From Aristolochia californica (taxonomy: Eukaryota; Streptophyta; Magnoliopsida; Piperales; Aristolochiaceae): 64,000 nucleotides of DNA. The notes below the pieces were generated by a model. That model was not told where the DNA came from. It made no database searches and saw only the letters and a program-made list of their open reading frames with translations. The translations under genes and the position numbers were made by a program. Of this stretch, positions 1 through 13,900 are shown in pieces; position 1 is the stretch's first letter, and each line of letters starts with the position of its first letter. Location: positions 54,834,062 to 54,898,061 of the forward strand of contig JARWKL010000001.1 of NCBI GenBank assembly GCA_029961685.1. The letters run 5' to 3'.

Positions 1-148
1 AGAAGAATAAGTGATTTTCCGCCTGAGTATTTTCGGGCGATAGAGGTCGGAAAGCTGTCTGCTAGAAATTTATCGTTGTTCGTCGTTCCTCTGCTCTCGT
101 TTTCCTCCAACGACCTCAAACGTCGTCTCTCTCATCAATACCGCGCTG
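1..148 (+). other. Probable 5'-untranslated first exon of the TOD1-like gene
   Basis: The stretch is pyrimidine-rich and ends in a good 5' splice site, CGCTG/GTGAGGG, at 148/149. The coding part of the gene opens only at 8000, in an exon whose acceptor (TTGTTGTTCCAG) ends at 7912, so an untranslated leader exon is expected upstream. The transcription start may lie before the window. Linking this exon to the gene is inference, since no other gene on this strand is visible in the next 7.9 kb. Confidence 0.4.
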
Positions 149-1490
149 GTGAGGGTTTCTCTCTTTCTCATTCTCTCATTTTCTTTTGATTTTCCTGGTC
201 TCCCACTTTCGTCTCTTGATTTCTTTCTCGAATGTGATCCTCATTCCCAACTTTCTTCTCTGAATTGTCTTGTGTGCTTTTCTATTGAGGCTTCTCTCGG
301 GAAGCTAAACGATAGAATCTCTATAAAAAGAATAATCAGTGCATATCGATCTGCATCATTCCAATTTAGCGACATACCTCTTTCGGCTAGTGTCATTAAG
401 TCTTTTATAGTCTTTACTCATTGTGGTGCGGGATTTCTGTTGGGATCATAATTTTATTTATTTCTATGCTCCAAGGTTTGTGATGATTGGCATTTGGAGT
501 TAATACGCTGACAAGAGAGAAACCTTCTCCACCAATTACAGTGGAAGTTAGATTTGACTGCAGTGGAATACTACGAGAGGTATTCCTCAGAATCTCGGAC
601 TTTGATAATTTCTAGTCCATGTGTATAAATAGTTTGGATCTTATATCACAAAAGCCTGTCAGAATACCCTGACTTGCATCATTTGAATACTACATTTTTA
701 CATTTCAAAATGATTAAGATGAGGTACTGTTTAGGTTTCTCTCTCTCTCACTCTCATTCTCTCTCATTAGGAAGTGTGAACAGCCCTATTAATCTCTAGC
801 GTTCATGTCTGTGGTGTGACCCATCTCATTTATTCAGGGGTGGCAATTCTTCCCGATTCTCCATTTTAAACCATTCTACACATCTGTTTAAAAATGCATA
901 CAGAAAAAAAACTTTACCCATGTAAGGATGTACCTGTTTACCCCATATGCAGGTTATTAAATGGAACAAATATTATCTTGTACCCTATTATCCGATTACC
1001 TGAATAAATAGAGACAACTTTTTAAATTTAAGCTCCTTTTTAAGTATAAGAAAAAAGTGTCCCTCTTTTATAAGAGAGCTTATTTTAAAAATGTTTGGTT
1101 AAATATAACTTAATAATATATTAAGTAAATACTTTTATATATTCACATAGTATTTTGATATTATTTATTAGTTTTTTAGAATTTTATCATTATTTAATAT
1201 ATTATATTATATAGACTCGTTCCATCTGTTACTCGTTTGTTATAGGTTTTGGATAATCAAAATGGGTAATAGAACCTTACTCCTTCCACCTGTTACCTGA
1301 TGCAATTTTTAGATATATTGGTGTTCTTAGTAACATAAAATTCTAACTAGTGTTCTCGAGGTAGCATCACAGCTTAGAGCCAACTGGATCAGTTTCTAGA
1401 TGGCCTTTCTTTTTTCTGTTTTTTTTTTTTTTTTTCAATGGAATTGGATCTTGCCATCTCTTGTTAAGCACAAAAGCCTAGTCGATTTGT

Positions 1491-2121
1491 TTGGGTAAAA
1501 AACAGGTGACCACATTCAACAATATATGCTCAATTTGTATGCGGAAATTTTAATTTTTATTGGTAATTTTTTGGGAATTTCTAAGAGTTTAAGGCCCATT
1601 TTATACCTGTCCTTGGACATCTGTATACCTGGGAAAAGCTGCATACATGTTTCTAGATTAAATTTCTAGGGAAGCTACATTTTCAAATTTTATTACTGCC
1701 ATTTTTTAAGAAAAAGCAAAGATACTAAAAGTACCATCCAATTTATTTCAAAAAGCCTAGGATGCTCCTGTCCCTTACTGAGAGAAGAGAGGAAGAGGGG
1801 GGATTGGGTAAAAAAACAGGGTGACCACATTCAACAATATATGCTCAATTTGTATGTGGAAATTTTAGTTTTTATTGGTAATTTTTTGGGAATTTCTAAG
1901 AGTTTAAGGCCCATTTTATACCTGTCCTTGGACACCTGTATACCTGGGAAAAGCTGCATACATGTTTCTAGATTATGGAGTTTCTAGGGAAGCTACATTT
2001 TCAAATTTTATTACTGCCGTTTTTTAAGAAAAAGCAAAGATACTAAAAGTACCATCCAATTTATTTCAAAATGCCTAGGATGTTCCTGTCCCTTACTGAG
2101 AGAAGAGAGGAAGAGGGGGGA
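1491..2121. repeat. 313-bp tandem duplication
   Basis: Two adjacent copies (1491-1803 and 1804-2121) begin TTGGGTAAAAAA and end GAGGAAGAGGGGGGA. They differ by only a few substitutions and small indels, so the duplication is recent relative to the surrounding repeats. No coding capacity is visible. Confidence 0.85.
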
Positions 2122-2682
2122 GAGCCTCTGCCACCATCCTGTCTCTAGTACCTACTTATACACCTGTTGTTTTTTGAGAATGACTTATATACACCTATAT
2201 ATATATATAAACTAGACATAGAAATGAAATTATAGAGAAAAACTTGGAGAGAACAAATTAGTACTGTTATAGTTATTGGATTAATACATTGATATTAGGG
2301 ATGTTGTTCAGTTCAAAGAATATTTACGTACTATCCATTATTAATTATATGTACAAAACTTTTAGTGTGTATGTGTGAACGTCACTAGGCCCTGATCTTA
2401 CAAATTATAGATTGGGGGTTTCTGCATGTTAACAGAGATTGCCGCTTTTCTGCCCCTTCACATTATATATTATCAGACTGGGGCTGGGTGTATGTTAGGT
2501 CCATTTGTCTCTATGTAGACCATGGTTGCACGTCTTAGTGAGTTGACACTGCCTTTCACGAGTCATCTTGGATTTTTTTTTTTTTTTTTTTGTATTTATT
2601 TATTTTTTTGTATTTATTTATTTGTTTTTGAAGAAGAAGAGAATTTCATTCATAGAGAAGAATACACAAAAATACAAAATAG

Positions 2683-3490
2683 GATTCTGGGGGTCCCATA
2701 ACGTGATAAATGGTTTGGCTTGCCTGATATCTTGGCCAAGGTGACTTATATTGCTCAAGTCATCACAAACTTTGGGCTGCACAAGAGGAGGTCAGGTACT
2801 GGGTCGGGCAACCTTTATATATGTACAGTAGTCTGACATTTCAAAAAATTGTATACAAAAGAATGTGGTGGTCCCAATGTATGGCTAGGTAATTACACTA
2901 AAGTCCATCAATAATAAAATATTGATTTGGCCTCATATATTCTATTCCTGCATCCAAAACTTCTCTCTTGGCTAAAATCATATCTTTGCCCATCCAAAAG
3001 GTGGGGAAATTGTTCTGGAGAATTCCTGGTGCTGCAATGTGTTTGGGGCTTTGGCTTGAAAGAAGTGAAAAGAAAGTTTTCTAGTAAAGCTTCTTCTTTA
3101 TGTATATCACGGTTCCACATCTTGGCAAGTCATGTGTTGTTGGAGGCATCTTGGATTTTGGGGATCTGGGAATGAGATAAACGGTTTTGCTTGTGAAGAG
3201 GAAACTAGGTACTGGGAGGACTAGATACTGAGTCAGGCAACATTGATATGTATCCACTAGGATGACTTTTTAAAAAAAAATATACACATGAAAATGGTCC
3301 AAACCTGTGGCTAAGTAATTTGCCTTAAGCACATTAATTATAAAATATAGATTTTTTCTCATGTATTCTACTCTTGCATCCCCCACTTCTCTGTGGGCTA
3401 AAAGCATATCTTTTCCCACCCCAAAGATGAGGAATTTGTTGTCCAAAATGACTGTTGAAGCAATTCCTTGGGAGCTTTGGCTAGAAAGAA
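2683..3490. repeat. Diverged direct duplication of about 0.4 kb
   Basis: The blocks around 2690-3085 and 3165-3490 share the same order of motifs. These are a 'dated' line resembling GTACTGGGTCGGGCAAC, then CTCATATATTCTATTCCTGC, then GGCTTTGGCTTGAAAGAAGTGAA. Similarity is clear but imperfect with many indels, so it is older than the 313-bp duplication to its left. Poly(T) at 2572-2591 precedes the first copy, which may make this a retroelement 3' end. Confidence 0.6.
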
Positions 3491-3559
3491 GTGAATTTTT
3501 TTTTTCCAACAAAGTTGCTTCTCTTGGAGGAGTCTTTGACAGTCATTCGAGAGGATTGG

Positions 3560-3835
3560 TTTTCTGATGCTTGCTGCTGTTCTAGACCAGTCAAAGATAA
3601 TTGTTACTTGGATGCCTCTTGTCCCGGCCATCTCAAGCTTAGCTTTCATTCAGAGAATTTGTCTTCTGTTGCTTGCTGCTGCTGTAGTCCGGTTGAAGAT
3701 GACTGTTGGTTGGGTACTCCCTTGTCCTGGCCATCTCAAGCTTAACTTCGATAGCAATCCTAGTTTGCCAGGTATTGCTGGTGTCATTTGCGATTACAGG
3801 TATCTATCTTGTTGTCCTATTCTAGTCCTATTCCT
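3560..3835 (+). mobile_element. LINE RNase H N-terminal remnant, internally duplicated
   Basis: A short reading frame contains PCPGHLKLNFDSN followed by PGIAGVICDY. This matches the start of the plant LINE RNase H domain seen elsewhere in the window (PPPGFLKLNFDGS, GFGGVIHD). A second, more decayed copy of the same block (CPGHLKLSF) lies about 105 bp upstream, so the fragment was duplicated after insertion. Stops interrupt both copies; this is a dead fossil. Confidence 0.6.
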
Positions 3836-4779
3836 ATAGCAGGTCAGTGGAAGCCCTATTCAATCAGTAAAGAAAAACTGGAAAAATAGGAGTCCATAGG
3901 ATACCGATAAAAGCAAAAGCAGAATTTCAACCAGTATTAACCAGAGAACTAAAACATTATTTGACAACAAGAGTGAATCTAGATCTAGATGGAGCAAGAG
4001 ATCTATCTAGAATGATTGATGGATGGTGCAAGGAAATAATTTGGTTATAAGAGTTAATGGAAATTGGATAGCTGATGCAGCAAGAATGCTTTTAGGAGGA
4101 ACCCTTTGGGAAGGCACATGATTTCTGGAATTAGTATAACAAAGGTGGGGAAGATTGAAGCCTCCATCTGTCCCTGCACTACCACTGCAGAGCAAGGGCA
4201 AGGGATGTTTGCTCCTTCTTCCTTGTTTTTGCCTTACTGCCTGTAGAGGGAGGAGGCCCCTGCTTTCCCCTTTTGACTCTCACTGGGAGAGGAGGGGCAC
4301 CGTTGCTCTTTGTCTTTCCAACATTGAGAGGTAGGGAGGGAAGGAGCTGTGTCTGTGTATATATGTATCTAAATGCAGAATATCTGTATTTATGTATTAT
4401 ATATCTATATGTATGTATCAATCTATGTATATAATAGGCTGTATTCCGTGTAGCTAGTCTGAGGCTCTCCTTGAACATCTCTTCTATTTGTAGCTTAAGA
4501 ATGTCATGCCAGTCCCCACAATTTCCCAAAATATTCTAGGCATAGTACCAAAACCTTCTCCACATATTCTCTAAAATATAACCAAAAAATGTAGTACCAA
4601 AACTACCCTACACCCCTCCCTTAAGTGGTGCCAAATTACTACCCTAATATGATTTCATAAATGCCAAATTACTACCCTAATATGATTTCATAAATGCCAA
4701 AGCTACTCCTTTAACACTTAATTCTGAATGAGTATCTTAGACAATAATTTAAGTACAAAAAGCCTATCATTACTCCCCT

Positions 4780-6562
4780 CCTTCAAGACACCTTGTCCTC
4801 AAGGTTCAGCTACTGTAGTTGTGTCTTGACTTGTGTCATCCTTCTTCCCATGGTCTAACATTTTTATAGATGTTTGCACCCAATCAAGGATCTAACTGCG
4901 AACTAGTCATAGCGCACAAGTAGTCACTGGCATCTCCTGTGACAATTAAGATACACTGTTGTGCATGAGTACCCCCAAGGTAGTGCTTCCATTTCTTGAT
5001 AAAGATATCAGCTATACAATTTGTTCATTTGCAGGTCAGTGGAACTCCACCTTCAACATGACGACAAAGCATCCCATTTGTGCTTTCTTGTCTTCCATGA
5101 CCTGGCAAGACTTTGAAATTTGTTTTACTTCTTAATCTGAATTGGTGGGATCCTTTTCATTCATGAGCTTCAAGAAATTGAGCTTAGCTAACCTTGGCTG
5201 CTGAATCTTCTTAGGCGCAGGCTTTGTGAAACGAGTTCAGCATCTTTGTCTTCTGGTTGGCTTTCATGTACTTGTAGCTTGACCAGATGCATTTTCTCCC
5301 ATTTTGGTTCGATATGACACTCTTCAGGCTCAACTTTAGCCTCATGGTGACCGTAAGCCGCTGCTTTTGCATCATTCTGATTCAGCTTGTTATCTTTTGC
5401 CTTAACTTGGCATAGGTCTCTCAAGTTGGCCAAAATCATGTTGAACTTCCTTTGGTTGAGCTCTAGCTTGTTTAGTTGGGTCCAAGAGAGTTTTAGTGGT
5501 CGCTGAGAGTTATTGGGTTGTAAGTTTGACTTTCATTAAATTAGCTTCAACCTGGTCAGCTTGTTCATTGAAGCCTTGCATGCGAGAGGTGAAGCGATCC
5601 ATCGAATTGTTAATGGCCTGATTAGCTTCTTCCTCTCCATCTAATCGCATGTTGTAAGAGCCTTAGTTCTTCTAGCAATTTATATGATCTATCTCTTCAC
5701 TTCATATTAAAATACTTGTCATATGACTCACAAATCTGAGACAAATTACTCTGTTGAGACAAAATAGAAGCCTAGGTTGTTCTCATCTCCTTTGCTGTTC
5801 CACAACTCAAAATCTGGTCACTAAACCATGACTCCATATTGTTTGCCAACCAAGTCATAACTTGATTGTCTCTGCTTCCCAATCCTCGATAATTGGTTAG
5901 GGGATCATCTCTTATGTGTTTAGCCATTCTTCTAGCCTTCAGAAACATAAGAACAGACCTTGACCAATTCACATAGTTTGACTCAATTCCTTTTAAACTC
6001 TCAGTTGTCTTTTGGACAGCAACCTGTGTGCTGGATTCAACTATCTGATTTCCTCTAAAAGATCCTAATTCAATGCAAATAGGTGTCTAACTACACAAAG
6101 GATCACTTTCCCCAATTCATTTTACCTTGCATAGGCACATGGGCCCTTCAATTAAAGGAATTAGGGCACAATTTCACTCAAAGTACCCAACCAGCAATGG
6201 ACAGCAGTTGCACTTTGTAATTGAGATAGAAACTTGAGTAAACAGCAACTTAATTGCATAAAGAATGGATGACCCAGGTAATTGAGAGGATGACACAAGC
6301 CTTGGTAGGTTCTGCAGTCAGTAATGAAGCTAGGGCTTCAAGTAGGGTCCCTTAAAGGGCTTCAAATCATGGTAGTTACTCAGTTGAGAGTAAAGGCCAT
6401 CAACCAATTGGTTAAGGCAGGAAGAAAAGAGGAAAAATTGAGTTTCATCCTACCAGTCCAGAAATTTTTGGAAGTAACCTACAATAGGTTTGCTGAATGG
6501 AGAGGAAGAAGCCAAAAACTGAAGAAGATATGCCTAAGATCGCCTTCATTGCTCTGATACCA
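4780..6562 (-). mobile_element. Copia-like LTR retrotransposon remnant, internal region with gag
   Basis: On the minus strand, directly next to the LTR at 6563-6881, lies a 12-nt primer-binding site (complement of 6551-6562, TGGTATCAGAGC) fully complementary to initiator tRNA-Met. Downstream, frames read NWSRSVLMFLKARRMAKHI and QVMTWLANNMESWFSDQI (5972-5772), which look like a copia gag (UBN2-type) core. A purine-rich run on the minus strand near 4770-4795 could be the polypurine tract. No protease, integrase or reverse transcriptase is seen, and no convincing second LTR was found, so the element is deleted and inactive. Confidence 0.6.
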
Positions 6563-6881
6563 TGTAAAGAAGGATATTTGACAGAGGAAGAGAAGGCAAA
6601 AAGTTAAGAGAAGAGGAAAGGGAGAAGCAGCCTTGGCTGCATTAGATTTTTTGCAGAAAAGCACAAATTCCCTCTCTTTATTAAACCCTATAAGTGATAA
6701 TTACATGAAGGACAAAAATGCCCTTAATTACAAAAAATCTTATAGCTCACAAAATACAACTCTGATTTTAATGAAACTTGAAACATCAGAGTTTAATGTA
6801 ATTATCTAACTAACAGACACATGTTAAGATAAATCAGAACATAGTAAATGATCAAAATGCCCTTGGACTGTTATTCTAACA
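6563..6881 (-). repeat. 5' LTR of the copia-like remnant
   Basis: The 319-bp block starts TGTAAAG and ends TCTAACA (TG...CA). It abuts a perfect 12-nt initiator-tRNA-Met primer-binding site on its left. Its orientation makes it the 5' LTR of a minus-strand element. Confidence 0.65.
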
Positions 6882-7999
6882 CATCCTTATTTCTGATCTT
6901 TGATCTTTTGTGGGTAGATTGGTAAATAAAGCTAGCAATGGAGCTCGATCCTTTGTGATCTCTTTTACTGAGGGTGGGGTCAAGAAAAGCAGACTGAAAA
7001 GCCCAACATCAGCAAAGTAAAGGTAAAAAAGTTATTACATGGAAGCAGCCAACATGGTTTCTGAATGTGCTTAATTTGTTGACATGGCAACTTTTTAGCT
7101 CCAAATTTACTGTGTTGTTCCAGAAGTACTTTGCAGATCATGATTTGGGGTGGGCATGGGCTGGATTTGACATGATTAAAAAGGAACCTTAGGTGTTAAA
7201 ACAATAAATATAATTTTTATGTGTACATGTGACCAACTAGAGAAAATTATTAAATGAAAATATTAGCTTGAATTCTGGTGACAAAATATAAGTATTTATC
7301 TGATCTAAGTTCTTATCTTGGTAGTTGTCAAGATAGAAGGATAGAGAAGAGACATTATAAAGTTTTCCTCAAATGAGGTAGAGAAATATTATTAAAAAGT
7401 TATGCTTAGATATGTTTACTTTTATGTTATTGGACTAGCGAAATGCAAATAAGAAATTTTCTATAAATAATTTTTTTCTTTTGTTAAAATAGATTTTACT
7501 AGAAAGGTGACTTTTGTAATTACGGGTTTTAATGAAAAGTTTCTTGTGTAATAAAATGCTATTTTCAATCATACAAATAATGTGGATAACATAGTTGTAA
7601 CACAGTAATTATCTGTTGAAGGAGTCTTACAGTTAGGTCACTTCTTCTCCATCTTATTTTTGTTATCGCTTATAAAAGGCATGTACCCTGTAGTGTTTAG
7701 TTTGGATTTGGATCTAGGCGTTTAACCCAAACCTGACCCAATTATTGATCAGGTGAGCACACCTGACCCATAACCAACTCAAATTTGAGCTTGATTTGGT
7801 TTTGATTCAGGTTCTCGGATTAGGTCAAAGTTCCCCTTGCCTAATTATGATTTTGCATTTTTTAAGTGTGAATGTGAGGAAGGACTGTTGTCTCTTGGTG
7901 TTGTTGTTCCAGGATGCACATAGATTTGTTCTATTTTCTGTGGACGCAGACATTGAAGATGGACTGTTGTCTTCAGGAAGGATCTCTCCAGAAATTGCA

Positions 8000-10900
8000 A
8001 TGAAGATCATTTGGAAACGAGGTTTTATACGGTTGGTTCTCGTGGCAGGCATCTTGTGGATGCTGCTTATCCTGGCTGCATTATTATTTCAAGTATGGAC
8101 ATGTCAATCTTCTGTTACTTTCATTTCAGGTAACTTTTGCAAATGTTCATCCATTATTTGATGTTTTGGATTGATTGTTATTTTTAAGGGAGATTTCTAT
8201 GAACACTTCAAATCCAGCTATTAACATCCTGTCTCAATAACATATTTCTCAAAACTTCTCAATCACAATGTGTTTACCTTTTCCTGCTTTCTGCATGATC
8301 TTATCGGCCTTGTCAACAAAGCTGTCCGTTGCTTTGGTCACATCAGTAACTATTGACAACCTGCCATTTGCCCAGTTCTCCTTTTATTTCTTTTATTTGG
8401 GGTGGAAATGCATTCTAAATTTGATGTAACAACTCTTCTTCTTGTTGGAAGACAGCATCTCATAAGATCACTGAGCAGTTTACCTTCTGCATCTTCAAAT
8501 ATATGCTTGTGATATTAACAAATTCATGTTTTTCGTTCACTTTATGAGTTTATATGTAGGTTCAGCTGTCTAACTTTCTCTTGCTGCAATTACATTTGCA
8601 GGTATTTGTCAAAAAGACAGTAAAGTATTTATTGTGTTGGATACTATGGGACTGGTTCCAAATCAACAACACCGTAAGACTGAGCTCAGGCTGGCTCTAT
8701 GATATTATTGTCTTTCCTCTTGATATTTCTGATATAACGAGATTACTTTGGTTAACAGGTTGTCCGATTCCTGTTTTGGATGACCCAGATGCCGTGGTCA
8801 TTCCAGAAGGCAGAACATCTGACATGAACCCTGAAAATTTGTCATACATTACTGTTGATGACAGTGTGGAAGCTGGCAGTCGGCCTCTATTTGGAGGACA
8901 CCAGACCTGGGCACAAAGAGAAGATAGTTTTAGACTGAACTCAACAATGAAGGTACATGAATACGAGATTAAAAGCCCTATTTTTTAAATTACATACTAA
9001 ATAAAAACAAAAAAGCTGTATGCTGCTTTTGGTTTGAATTTGCTGTTTTCTGTTGGAGTCCTTCGGAGAGGACTTGTATGGGATATGTTCTCCCTGCGGA
9101 TGTTTATCACCTGGATTCTGTTAAGGTGGCATATGTATGGAAGTAATCTGAACTGACACAATAAAGCATTTATCAAACTTCTGACAGTTTTGTCTTACAT
9201 CGTTCACTACAAGTTCACTGCTGTCTGCCTAGCATATCTAATTTATGAGCTTTTTCAACCATGACCACTCCCTCCATGTAATGAAGAGTTTTTGTGGATG
9301 TTGTGTGGTAATGCACATGCTGCACTTGTCATCGGAATGTCATTCCATTTGGTTAGGTCCTTTTGAGAGGACTTCACTGATTGTAGTTCGTTGAGGTCAT
9401 GCTTTGGATTTCTATGTAACTGAAATGTGTCATTTGAAGCACCATGATATTAATTTCACCTACTTATGTTCGAGAAGAGATGGCTGCCAGGTTCACTGTG
9501 GTCTTATGAAAAATGGAGGAGCTGACATGGATCCTGTGGACATGAAGTATGTTAAAAGGTGCAAATTTGTGGTTGCTTCTGGCATTTTTGATGGTTATGA
9601 TACACCCCATCAACCTGCAAACATAAGTCTTCGCTCCCGAAAGCTTTTCTGCTTTCTCATGGTGGTGGATGAGAAATCTCTTCAATTCGTTAGAAACAAT
9701 GTAACTGTGAAAGAAGATAGTAAAGGTGGAAAATGGGTTGGTATTTGGCGTCTCGTGTTATTGCACAATCCACCATATGATGAGCCAAGAAGGAACGGGA
9801 AGGTCCCAAAGATATTAACCCACAGGCTTTTTCCTGCAGCACAATATAGCATCTGGATTGATGGAAAAATGGAGCTCATTGTAGATCCATTATTAATTCT
9901 TGAAAGGTATGTTCTGATGTGTCTGATCTTTTTCAGCGTTTTTAATACCTTAGCAGCACTTTGGCTTGTTCTGCACTTGAGAATAATTTATTATTCTTCA
10001 TTTATGGATGTGGTAATTATCAATTCATGAATTAAAACCAATTATATTTTGCATACACTTCTTTCTTCTATTTTCAATTCTTGATGTTTGGTAACAATGA
10101 TTGAATTGCATGTATATATCATGGGCTTTGGTTTCTACTATGTTACAATTCAATTTGGGACAAAAAAATAAAAAAGGCTAAGATGATTATGCACTCAATT
10201 TCATATAAGTTGCACAAAATTTCTTTTATAGTCACTTGAGTCAAATCATTTGTATTTTAGTTCTTCATCTTGTACATTTTTTTCTATCCCATCTCGAGAT
10301 TATGCACTCAGTTCCAAAAATGTTGCACAAAATTTCTTTTTAGCCACTAGAATCAAATCATTGTTTGTATTTTGGTTCTTCATCTCCTATTTCGTTTATA
10401 TCCCATCTTTGTTCATGCTTTATGTCATTTCAGCTTCTTCTTTTTTACGTTAAATGGTAAAATAGTAATGTTGCTATTTTTTTATTTTTTTTGAGAAAGG
10501 GATTTTTTCATTAAAGGGCCTGAAGGCCAAGACAGGAGAGTAGGGATTGCTAACCATGAGGGATTGGAGAGATACCCCTTTTCTAGCAAGGGAATCAGCC
10601 AAGAGTTGGCTGATCTCAATACATGAATTCAGTATATTACATTGGGAGCAAGGTCCATGGCTTCGAAGAAGGGTCTTAGCCTCCTTTAGCCACTAATCTA
10701 TCTTTAAATCTTTCTTTAAAGAGCTTGAGGCCTTGCATGAGTGTTGATAACTCAATAAAAGTGGAGTCAGCTAGGCTTAGGGTCCAGCATAGGAGAGGAG
10801 CACGTTTCCAAAAACTCACTATGAAAACTCCTTCCAAGGCCTGCTGGTTTTGGATTTCCAAAGGAGTTACCATCAAAATTGAGCTTGATGGGGCCGTTCG

Positions 10901-13900
10901 GAGGAGGGAGTCATTGTTGGATTCTGGTGGGTTTTGGGGCATATATGGTAGCAATCTAGGACCGATTCTCCTTTACATGCCCAGCTTTGAATTGATGGAA
11001 CTGTTATGGTTTTGGGTTAAGTACTTGGCTTTCTGCTACCTACCAGGCCGGTCTTTTGGGTAGTATTGGCTAGGTGCTTAACATTTGGTATCAGAGCGAG
11101 CACCCACTTCGCGAGTTCGAATCTCGGAGGGGGCAACCTAGTGGAATGGGCGACCTCGCGGAGGGGGTGACCTAGCGGTGTCGCTAGAGTGGGCCGCCAT
11201 GGTCGTCGGCTCGTGAAGGTGGTATGTGATGTTATGGTCCTAGGTTAGGTACCTGGCTTTCCGCTACCTACCAGGCCGGTCTTTTGGGTAGTATTGGTTA
11301 GGTGCTTAACAGGAACTCCCTTAAAATGGAAAGATAATTAGCAATGGTTCTTTGAGTGTGTAAAAAAATAAGAGCTTGGGGAGGAGCTTCTTCTATGGAC
11401 ATGCCTTTTGTTGCTCTCAAGCTAGATCATCCAGGAGACGTGGGCAACACAGAGCTCTTATCATAATTTTCTTGAGCTTTGGGAAGGGTAAACCTAGCAA
11501 TTGCGAGACCAAGCTCGCCAAATGTTCGGGATGCAGAAATTGATTCTGAAAAGGCTGTCTTTCTCTTGACTCGTGTATTTCATTCTCCTTATTTAATGCA
11601 ATTTTCATTATTCTAAAAAATAATAGTAAATGTTAAAGTTGGGCAGCTTCCTCTTAAAATGATTAACCAAAGTTAAGATGCATGTTCCTAACTAATTAAT
11701 GTAGGATCTTTTCAATCTTCAACCAATGTGAGATTATTCTCCCACTACAATTTCTCTCACTATCTGATAATTAGCCTGAAACGTGAACACTTGAACAGTT
11801 TCAGCAACTTGGACTTTTAACCTACCAGCCCTGCCCCTCATGCCCAGGCCTAAGCAAGAAGATGGCCCAAGACAGAGAGTCATGTACATGTGGGCCACAG
11901 AGAAGAAAACACATACCTCCAAATAGAGACATACAGCTCATGCTTGGACACTATATAAGTTGGGCCGGTTCCCTCTAAAATGACTTGCCAAATTTAGAGA
12001 TCTCTTTCCAATTAATTAATAAAAGATCTTTTCAAGCTTAAACTAATGTGAGACTATTATCGTATGACAACATTTCTCTTCTCAAATGATTAGCCTGTGC
12101 TATGGAGCACTATGTGCAACCAGTTTTTAGCTTCTTGGTTTTCTGATGTCTTGCCCGTGTCAAAATCTAGGACATCTCCAGCCTATCAGCCAAGATGTCT
12201 TTGAGTGTAATATTACATAGTATTATTTTTATACAAAGGGTGAGACGTCTCACCCAAATGAAAATCCCACACATCATGCCTAATATGGGAAACAACCCTG
12301 TATACAGCTACAGAGTAATTGAGTTTTTACACACCAACAGGCTGAGCAGTTTTGCAAATTTCACATGGTGTTTAGTATAGAGACAGACGGCCTACACTTG
12401 CAGCTTTGTCAGGCTTGGCACCCACGTTCTGCCGGACTAGAGTCTTCAACATGTCCTCGATAAAAGTTGGTCTCTTCTGAGTTTTTTACTGCTCAGTGGC
12501 ACATTTTTAGCATAGGGCCACTCATCTCATGTTATCATCAACCAGGACCAACAATTTGTGGAGTCCATCTGGCAGTATCTCGTATCTCTCAGTGCCATGT
12601 TGCTAAGGACAATAGACATTCCCATGGCAGTAGCCTACAATTTCAGTAGGATTACGGGACTATGCAACTTAAGTTCCTTTCACTTTGAGGGTTCAATTCC
12701 ATTATGTGTAGGCCATCTTGTGGGAAGATTATGGATATTCCTTTGATTGATGTGCAAAGGACATAGCTACGGAAATAGAGGTATGCTTCCAAGATGGCAT
12801 TACTACTATGACATTCTTGTTTGGTGAGACTACTGTTCTTGTTAACCAGATCTAAAAACTATTATAACTATTTTCTGTACACCAAAGAAGGTAACACTAG
12901 TAATTCATTCTTATTTAATTGATTAACTTTTTTTTATTGGGAAATAGTCCCACATAGGTTACTGTCAGGAAAAATCCTGTGGTTATTAGTTGGAAAAAGA
13001 TGTCTAATGTTGGTTTATCAGTTCTGGATGAACCTGACCCAACTATAACATGGTATTAATGCGTCAGTCCTGAGACGGAGAAGAGAAGGAAAATAAGAAG
13101 AAGAAAAAGAACAGGACTGCAGCAGCCGTGGTGGTAACTTTATTTTTTTCTCTTCTAGTTCTTTTGGGATGAACATGGATCCAACTTTAATAATCACATT
13201 TTATCTTACAGTTTCAGTACTTTCATTGAATGACCATCAGTCTTTTACATCATCTTTCCATGCATTTGGGAGCATTAATTCCCTTTATAATGAATTTGAC
13301 TCTGTGCTCTGTAAGTCACGTGTGAGGGAATGATTTTCTTTGAATTTTAATTTGAACAATAATCTCAAAACATCATCATAATCTGCAGATACCTGTGGCG
13401 TGGGAAGCACACATTTGCTATTGCTCGTCATAAACACCACCGGAGTATATTTGAAGAGGCTGATGCAATAAAGAGAAGGAAACGCTATGCACGTCCTCTA
13501 ATTGATCTTCAAATGAAAATATATCTCTACGAGGGAATGGAACCTTGGAGTATAATGAAAAAGACGCCTAGTGGTAATGAAACAGAAACTCAAAACTTCC
13601 ATATATCTCTTTGCTTGCTGCGACAATATTTTAAATTTGCACTGTATGATTGATGCAGATGTACCTGAGGGAGCAGTCATCATAAGGGAACATACAACTT
13701 TAAACAACTTGTTTAGTTGTCTGTGGTTTAATGAGGTCAACCTTTTAACACCAAGGGATCAGTTAAGTTTTGGGTATGTGGGCTACAGGTTGGGTGAGGC
13801 ATTCAAGTTCTACATGTTTCCGAATTGTGAATACAACTCCTTGTTTATGTTACACAGACATACCAGGGAGCATTCTTCTGTTGTTGAGTGGGTAAAATCT

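Larger units (their letters stand above)
149..7912 (+). other. Putative intron 1 of the TOD1-like gene (7.8 kb)
   Basis: No host coding exon is recognisable here. Contents are AT-rich spacer, a 313-bp tandem duplication (1491-2121), a diverged duplication (about 2683-3490), a LINE RNase H remnant (about 3560-3835), a copia gag/LTR remnant (about 4780-6881) and unremarkable sequence to the acceptor at 7912. A 33-bp unit is repeated twice near 4627-4697. Confidence 0.4.

Noticed and set aside
149..451. 100-codon open frame at the left end
   Set aside because: It starts exactly at a strong splice donor, is Ser/Phe-rich from pyrimidine-rich DNA and matches no family.
11084..11140. tRNA-like stretch (GGTATCAGAGC, GAGTTCGAATCTC) considered as a tRNA gene
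   Set aside because: It is the primer-binding site of the TRIM followed by a B-box-like string; no cloverleaf could be formed around it.
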